Shown one piece after another: positions 60,605-64,000 of a stretch of 64,000 nt of DNA. Position 1 is the stretch's first letter, and every line of letters begins with the position of its first letter. The stretch is from JAWKXU01 sp964468045. GTDB lineage: Bacteria > Pseudomonadota > Alphaproteobacteria > Sphingomonadales > Sphingomonadaceae. The stretch lies in the NCBI GenBank assembly GCA_964468045.1, contig CAYXTO010000010.1:1-64000 (forward strand), written 5' to 3'. Both the position numbers and the translations under genes were made by a program. The notes beneath the pieces were generated by a model. It was not told where the DNA came from. It ran no database searches and saw only the letters and a program-made list of their open reading frames with translations.

Positions 60605-61187
60605 GAAATCCCCCGGTTTTCAACGGATCAGCCCGAGTCTGGCGGATCTTCTGAAAACGATAGAAATTCCAATAAGCATTATCAATATACTTTGATGACA
60701 CCGGTAATTTTTTAGTGGACTAAATTTCGTTTCGAAATTCACAAGATCCATTAAGGATCTTCTTTTCCAAAGATACGAGGAAATACTGCGCTATACATTA
60801 ATGTACGCGCTGGTCCGACCATTGCCGGAGCATGCGCCAACGCGCCGGATTTTGCAAGCCGTTATGCTGGCCGATGCAAAAGCCGCCAATGCACGAAAGC
60901 CGCTGAAATGGCGCACTAAACAGACCTGCCTGAAACAGAGCCTGCACGGAAGCCGGCGAGCCTGGCCGGCTTCGCACGTCTGCGCCCTGCTTTTCCGGCT
61001 GACGAGCAGTATGACAGGCGAGCCTGCCCTGAAGAAAAAGCTTTCCTCCCCATGGCCGGCGAAAGACGAGCGCCCAGGGCCTTCGGCGTAAGGCAGGGAA
61101 GCGGCACCCGGATCGGCTATGGCAAGAGCCGCGTCCAGCCGGGCAAGGCTGCGTGAGGCCAGAGGGAGCAGCCAGCCGAATGCGCCT
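60605..61187. other. Spacer between two MarR paralogues
   Basis: The left 190 bp, upstream of paralogue 1, is AT-rich and is the likely promoter region. The right part is GC-rich. A 96-codon frame at 60801-61091 has no recognisable features and starts after TACATTA; I do not call it a gene. Confidence 0.5.
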
Positions 61188-61667
61188 CTACAGATCGGGT
61201 ATCAGATCGTGCAGATGCTCGGCCACGTCCGCCAGATGGATCTCCATCGCCTGATAGGCTTGCTCGGTCAGCTCGACATAGCTGACCCGCCGGTCATGCT
61301 TCGCCGGGATCCTTTGCAGCAGGCCGCGTTCCTCCAGCAAGGAAATATGGCGCAGCGCCGTGGTCGGCGGCACGGCGGAGGCGATGCACAGGCTGGTGAC
61401 CGAAACCAGCCGCCCGCGCCGGGTGTTGATGAAGAGATCGAGCAGCATGTCCCAGGCGGGCTCACCGAACAGATCCTTGGGCAGCTGGCTGTCCCGCACC
61501 CGGCGGACCCGGTAATATTTCAACGCAATCGCCAGAAGCCGGTCGCCGATGCCGCGCTCGCCGGACTTTATGCCGAAATCGCGCTCCAACTCATTGGACC
61601 AGTGCAGCAGCTTCTCCGCCATCTCACGCAACTCGGCCTGAGACGGGCGAAACCTACGCGCTGTCAT
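61188..61667 (-). CDS. MarR family regulator, paralogue 2
   Basis: 159 residues, the same family as paralogue 1. Core: LFGEPAWDMLLDLFINTRRG, RLVSVTSLCIASAVPPTTAL and RHISLLEERGLLQRIPAKHD, then RRVSYVELTEQAYQAMEIHL. The identical LFGEPAWD and the shared PTTALR helix point to duplication. The AT-rich upstream region contains a perfect 10-bp inverted repeat (61714-61745). Targets are unknown. Confidence 0.88.
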   Translation of the reverse strand: MTARRFRPSQAELREMAEKLLHWSNELERDFGIKSGERGIGDRLLAIALKYYRVRRVRDSQLPKDLFGEPAWDMLLDLFINTRRGRLVSVTSLCIASAVPPTTALRHISLLEERGLLQRIPAKHDRRVSYVELTEQAYQAMEIHLADVAEHLHDLIPDL

Positions 61668-61713
61668 AACCCCTCAATTCTTCGGAAAACTCGAAAGCGA
61701 TCACGCATCAATA

Positions 61714-61745
61714 AAAATATTACTTATGAAAATATGTAATATTTT
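61714..61745. promoter_or_regulatory. Inverted repeat upstream of MarR paralogue 2
   Basis: AAAATATTAC (61714-61723) and GTAATATTTT (61736-61745) are exact inverted copies with a 12-nt spacer, 47-78 bp before the ATG. It is a candidate autoregulatory operator. The AT-rich context makes chance palindromes more likely. Confidence 0.45.
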
Positions 61746-62093
61746 AAATGTATTGAATTTATAATCAGGGATCGGCAGTTTAAATAATGCCGCAAGAAAA
61801 CACAGACCTTCCTCTTTCATTATGGATCAATCTACGCTTGCAATAGCCCCACCCATGCCAAGCCGAAGGCGCTGAATTGCAAGCAGGTTGCCGGTTTGGC
61901 CGCCCGGCGCGCCGCGCGACGGCCCTGGCTCAATCGGGAATTAATCCGTTTTCGTTCAAACAATGGGGAAGCAGGTGCGGCTTGCCGTCGTTGACCAAGG
62001 CGCTGGTTCGTCACCTGACGCCCAGCGGGAGGAGCACCAGCCTTCTGCCGGTTCCGGTTGAACCGGAACAAGTCTGGAATTTACCTGTTTGCC

Positions 62094-62135
62094 GTGGTTT
62101 CGAGGCAGCAAGGGATCCACTGGCTTCGAAATCAC
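62094..62135. repeat. Palindromic repeat, copy B (inverted)
   Basis: The same element as at 59796-59838 in opposite orientation. On the minus strand it reads GTGATTTCGAAGCCAG, then GGATCCCTTGCTG and CTCGAAACCAC, with the outer and inner stems kept by compensating changes. The two copies bracket both MarR genes. It may be a mobile extragenic palindrome. Confidence 0.6.
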
Positions 62136-62350
62136 TCCAAGGCCTGCCGCAAGAGGCGCCAAGGTTGACACAGTTGACACTGTTCAGGGAAAGAAAATTA
62201 TCCGGCCGATCAGCACCGAAAATGGCAGCCGCGTGCACGGCCCGCATGCGAGAACCCCACCGCAGGAAACGGCGATGCATGGAGGATCGACTGTGCGAAA
62301 GAGCCGCCCCTGATGTGGCAGAGAAGGAGCATGTAGGAAAGTTGAGGAAG

Positions 62351-62731
62351 CTAACGCGGCCAACGATATAGATCCTCAGGATAGGCGAATGGTGGCTTAC
62401 CTTTAACCACCTGCTCGATATCCTGCATAAGCCAGGAACCGAGTTTGATGTGCTCTGATCCTGCATCGCCAGGGGCGGGACGAACACCGGGTTTTGGCCC
62501 CAGTGCATAGCCATCGTCATAATGGCCCTTTGCCTGCTCGGTCATCTCCATCAGTTGCGCATAGCGCGCATCACCAAGTTTGCTTCGCAGGTGGTCAAGG
62601 CTTTGCTTTAGGCTGTCCCAACCTTCATCATATGTCTGGAATTCGTTCGGATAGTCGGAACTGTTGCAATTCGTCCTTAAATAAACGATGCTCTCACGGA
62701 GTTCCCGCAGATTCTGATCGATTATAATCAT
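62351..62731 (-). CDS. Probable immunity protein to the upstream toxin
   Basis: 126 residues, acidic and soluble (MIIIDQNLRELRESIVYLRT; EGWDSLKQSLDHLRSKLGDA). I do not recognise the family. It starts 9 bp after the stop of the large toxin-like gene on the same strand, and its small size and acidity fit a cognate immunity protein. Composition is less GC-rich than the core genes. A different function cannot be excluded. Confidence 0.6.
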   Translation of the reverse strand: MIIIDQNLRELRESIVYLRTNCNSSDYPNEFQTYDEGWDSLKQSLDHLRSKLGDARYAQLMEMTEQAKGHYDDGYALGPKPGVRPAPGDAGSEHIKLGSWLMQDIEQVVKGKPPFAYPEDLYRWPR

Positions 62732-62740
62732 CGAGCAATC

Positions 62741-64000
62741 CTATTTTCCAATCCAGTAGAAACCGCCATAACTCTCGGGCCTGACGATCCCGATAGGAGC
62801 ATTGTTGTTAGCAGCGCGGAAGTCCATGATTTGCGGTGTTTGAGCGGATTTAAAGCCTAAAGTTCCATCCAGAATCGTCCCACTCTGCGGGAAATAGAGG
62901 TCAGGAATCCGATAGGGCCCACTTGTTCCTTCCAGATAGAGACGCTGATTGATACGAACAAGGTCGATTCCATGGCCTTGCTCAAGGGCAAACGCTCTCA
63001 AGTCTCGGCGCGCGAAATCATCAACCTGATTGGCTCTGAAAAGATGTTCAGGCTGCCCAATGGGCGCCCTGATTTCGCCAACCGCAAGCTCAGCATCAAC
63101 CTTAGCCAATCCTCGTTCATACGCCGCTGCATATCGTGCTTGATAGAGCGCTTCAATCGAAGGTGCCCTCTCAGCCACCACCACATTCGCAACGCTGCGT
63201 CCCGCTGCAACTCTAATGGCGGGCGCCGCGAGCGTGGCGACATCAAATCCCATGGCTCCCACCTGCCGGGCGGCAGCGGAATTGCCGGAGGCAGCCAGTG
63301 CTACGGTGGCGCTTGTTCTGCCAACCGTTCCGGTAACCGCCCGTCCGACATCACCCGGACTGGCCATGACAACCTGATCAAACCCCGCACCGAAACTATC
63401 GACAGCTCCCTTCAAGGTCTGCCCGGGATGGAAGAGCAAGGATCTCGCCCCGGAAAGGGTTCCGGAGGCTAGATTGACACCCCTTTGCAGGAAGCCCACA
63501 GGCACTTGCCCTAGAGCGTAAGCCTGTCGCGAAGCGGTCTGATAGCCCAAATAGTTGAGACGATCAGCAGCGATATTGGCAGCATGGGTGACGAGGTTAC
63601 CTTGCAACTGAGGGTTGATATTCTCCGTTGCCTGCCTGATCGCCCAATCCAGCGAGTTATCGACCCTGCCGATCACCACAATGGCGTCGTCGTGGAGTTC
63701 CTGACCCTGCGCCTGCAACCATTCCCAGCCGCTCTGCAAGAGGCCAAGCCCCCGATCCCACATTTCACCAGCGGAGAGATTCACACCATAGTCGAGGTAA
63801 GGCTGGTCAGAGCGTATGCGGAAGCCATCTGCCTGCGGCTTTGCCATCACACCCAGCTCGCCGGTCAGGACTTCCGCATAACCGTTGCCTATGGTCGCGA
63901 TGCCTTCACCAACCGGATTGCCAGCGCCCTGGCTATTGCGCTGCGCGGCTTCTGCGAGGGCAGAGTTGGCGGCCCCGCCCAAGGCGCGGCCGAGAGTCTG
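62741..64000 (-). CDS. C-terminal part of a large polymorphic-toxin-like protein (partial)
   Basis: About 419 codons, open to the right edge; the true start is beyond the window. The visible part has alanine/glycine-rich helical pre-toxin sequence (SGARSLLFHPGQTLKGAVDS near the middle). A C-terminal domain of about 110 residues reads GPYRIPDLYFPQSGTILDGT and LGFKSAQTPQIMDFRAANNN. The pattern PD...(D)GT-x(2)-K with a QxxDF helix resembles PD-(D/E)xK restriction-endonuclease-fold toxins, so a nuclease activity is likely but unproven. A small gene, probably immunity, follows after 9 bp. Confidence 0.65.
   Translation of the reverse strand, partial: QTLGRALGGAANSALAEAAQRNSQGAGNPVGEGIATIGNGYAEVLTGELGVMAKPQADGFRIRSDQPYLDYGVNLSAGEMWDRGLGLLQSGWEWLQAQGQELHDDAIVVIGRVDNSLDWAIRQATENINPQLQGNLVTHAANIAADRLNYLGYQTASRQAYALGQVPVGFLQRGVNLASGTLSGARSLLFHPGQTLKGAVDSFGAGFDQVVMASPGDVGRAVTGTVGRTSATVALAASGNSAAARQVGAMGFDVATLAAPAIRVAAGRSVANVVVAERAPSIEALYQARYAAAYERGLAKVDAELAVGEIRAPIGQPEHLFRANQVDDFARRDLRAFALEQGHGIDLVRINQRLYLEGTSGPYRIPDLYFPQSGTILDGTLGFKSAQTPQIMDFRAANNNAPIGIVRPESYGGFYWIGK

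Larger units (their letters stand above)
61668..62350. other. Spacer with AT-rich promoter region and repeats
   Basis: Holds the inverted repeat 61714-61745, a perfect 19-bp palindrome with 9-bp arms at 62051-62069 (GTTCCGGTT-G-AACCGGAAC) and the second palindromic repeat copy at 62094-62135. TTGACAC occurs twice near 62163-62180. No gene is credible here. Confidence 0.5.

Noticed and set aside
60801..61091. 96-codon open frame between the MarR genes
   Set aside because: There is no ribosome site, no recognisable domain, and a random-looking composition.

Overview
The window looks like chromosomal DNA of a GC-rich alphaproteobacterium, most likely order Sphingomonadales. The support is the DUF1134, COQ9-family and patatin/DUF3734 proteins, the sphingomonad-style dispersed repeat at the left end, and an alphaproteobacterial core set that sits beside a flagellar locus using both FliA and FlgM. 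Genus cannot be fixed from sequence reading alone.

Positions 1-13,550 are housekeeping. They hold a dispersed repeat, a membrane PQQ dehydrogenase, ssb, a Fur-box-preceded feoAB pair, a COQ9-like/ankyrin pair, a SCO copper chaperone, a Fe-S/zinc cysteine-cluster protein, a YgjP-type metallopeptidase, riboflavin genes ribD-ribE, a GNAT, an aromatic aminotransferase and a DUF1134 protein. tRNA-Ser(GCU) lies at 13,743. Behind it, to about 17,000, is a patchy, less GC-rich accessory stretch with an amino acid permease, a cytochrome b561 and two broken gene remnants (serine recombinase C-terminus, GntR/FCD C-terminus) abutting at one junction. From 17,000 to 25,100 are a SnoaL-like protein, a DUF1345 protein, a patatin, 3-hydroxybutyrate dehydrogenase and a marR-nodT-emrA-emrB efflux operon with a tandem palindromic operator.

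Positions 25,240-59,794 form one essentially uninterrupted flagellar locus. Its parts are: flagellin (minus); a FlbD-like sigma-54 activator with fliEFGHIJ; fliKLMNOPQR-flhB; fliD-fliS; a diguanylate cyclase; a small unknown; an atypical response regulator (minus); fliA-flhA-transglycosylase, flgN-flgM, and flgA with a second stator-like pair (all minus); then flgBCDEFGHIJKL and motA-motB (plus). Rod, hook, ring, export, switch, stator and regulators are all present. No chemotaxis genes, rpoN, flaF or flbT are in the window.

Regulation can be partly read. Two consensus-quality sigma-54 promoters (flgB operon; transglycosylase-flhA-fliA operon) and one near match (fliK) share a recurrent 16-bp palindrome, CGGCAAG-N2-CTTGCCG. 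It resembles the enhancer sites of Caulobacter FlbD. Flagellin has a sigma-28-type promoter. This suggests a FlbD/sigma-54 to FliA/FlgM to flagellin cascade.

The right end (59,800-64,000) carries two MarR paralogues bracketed by inverted copies of a palindromic repeat. It then has the C-terminal part of a large toxin-like protein followed directly by a probable immunity gene. The toxin gene runs off the window.
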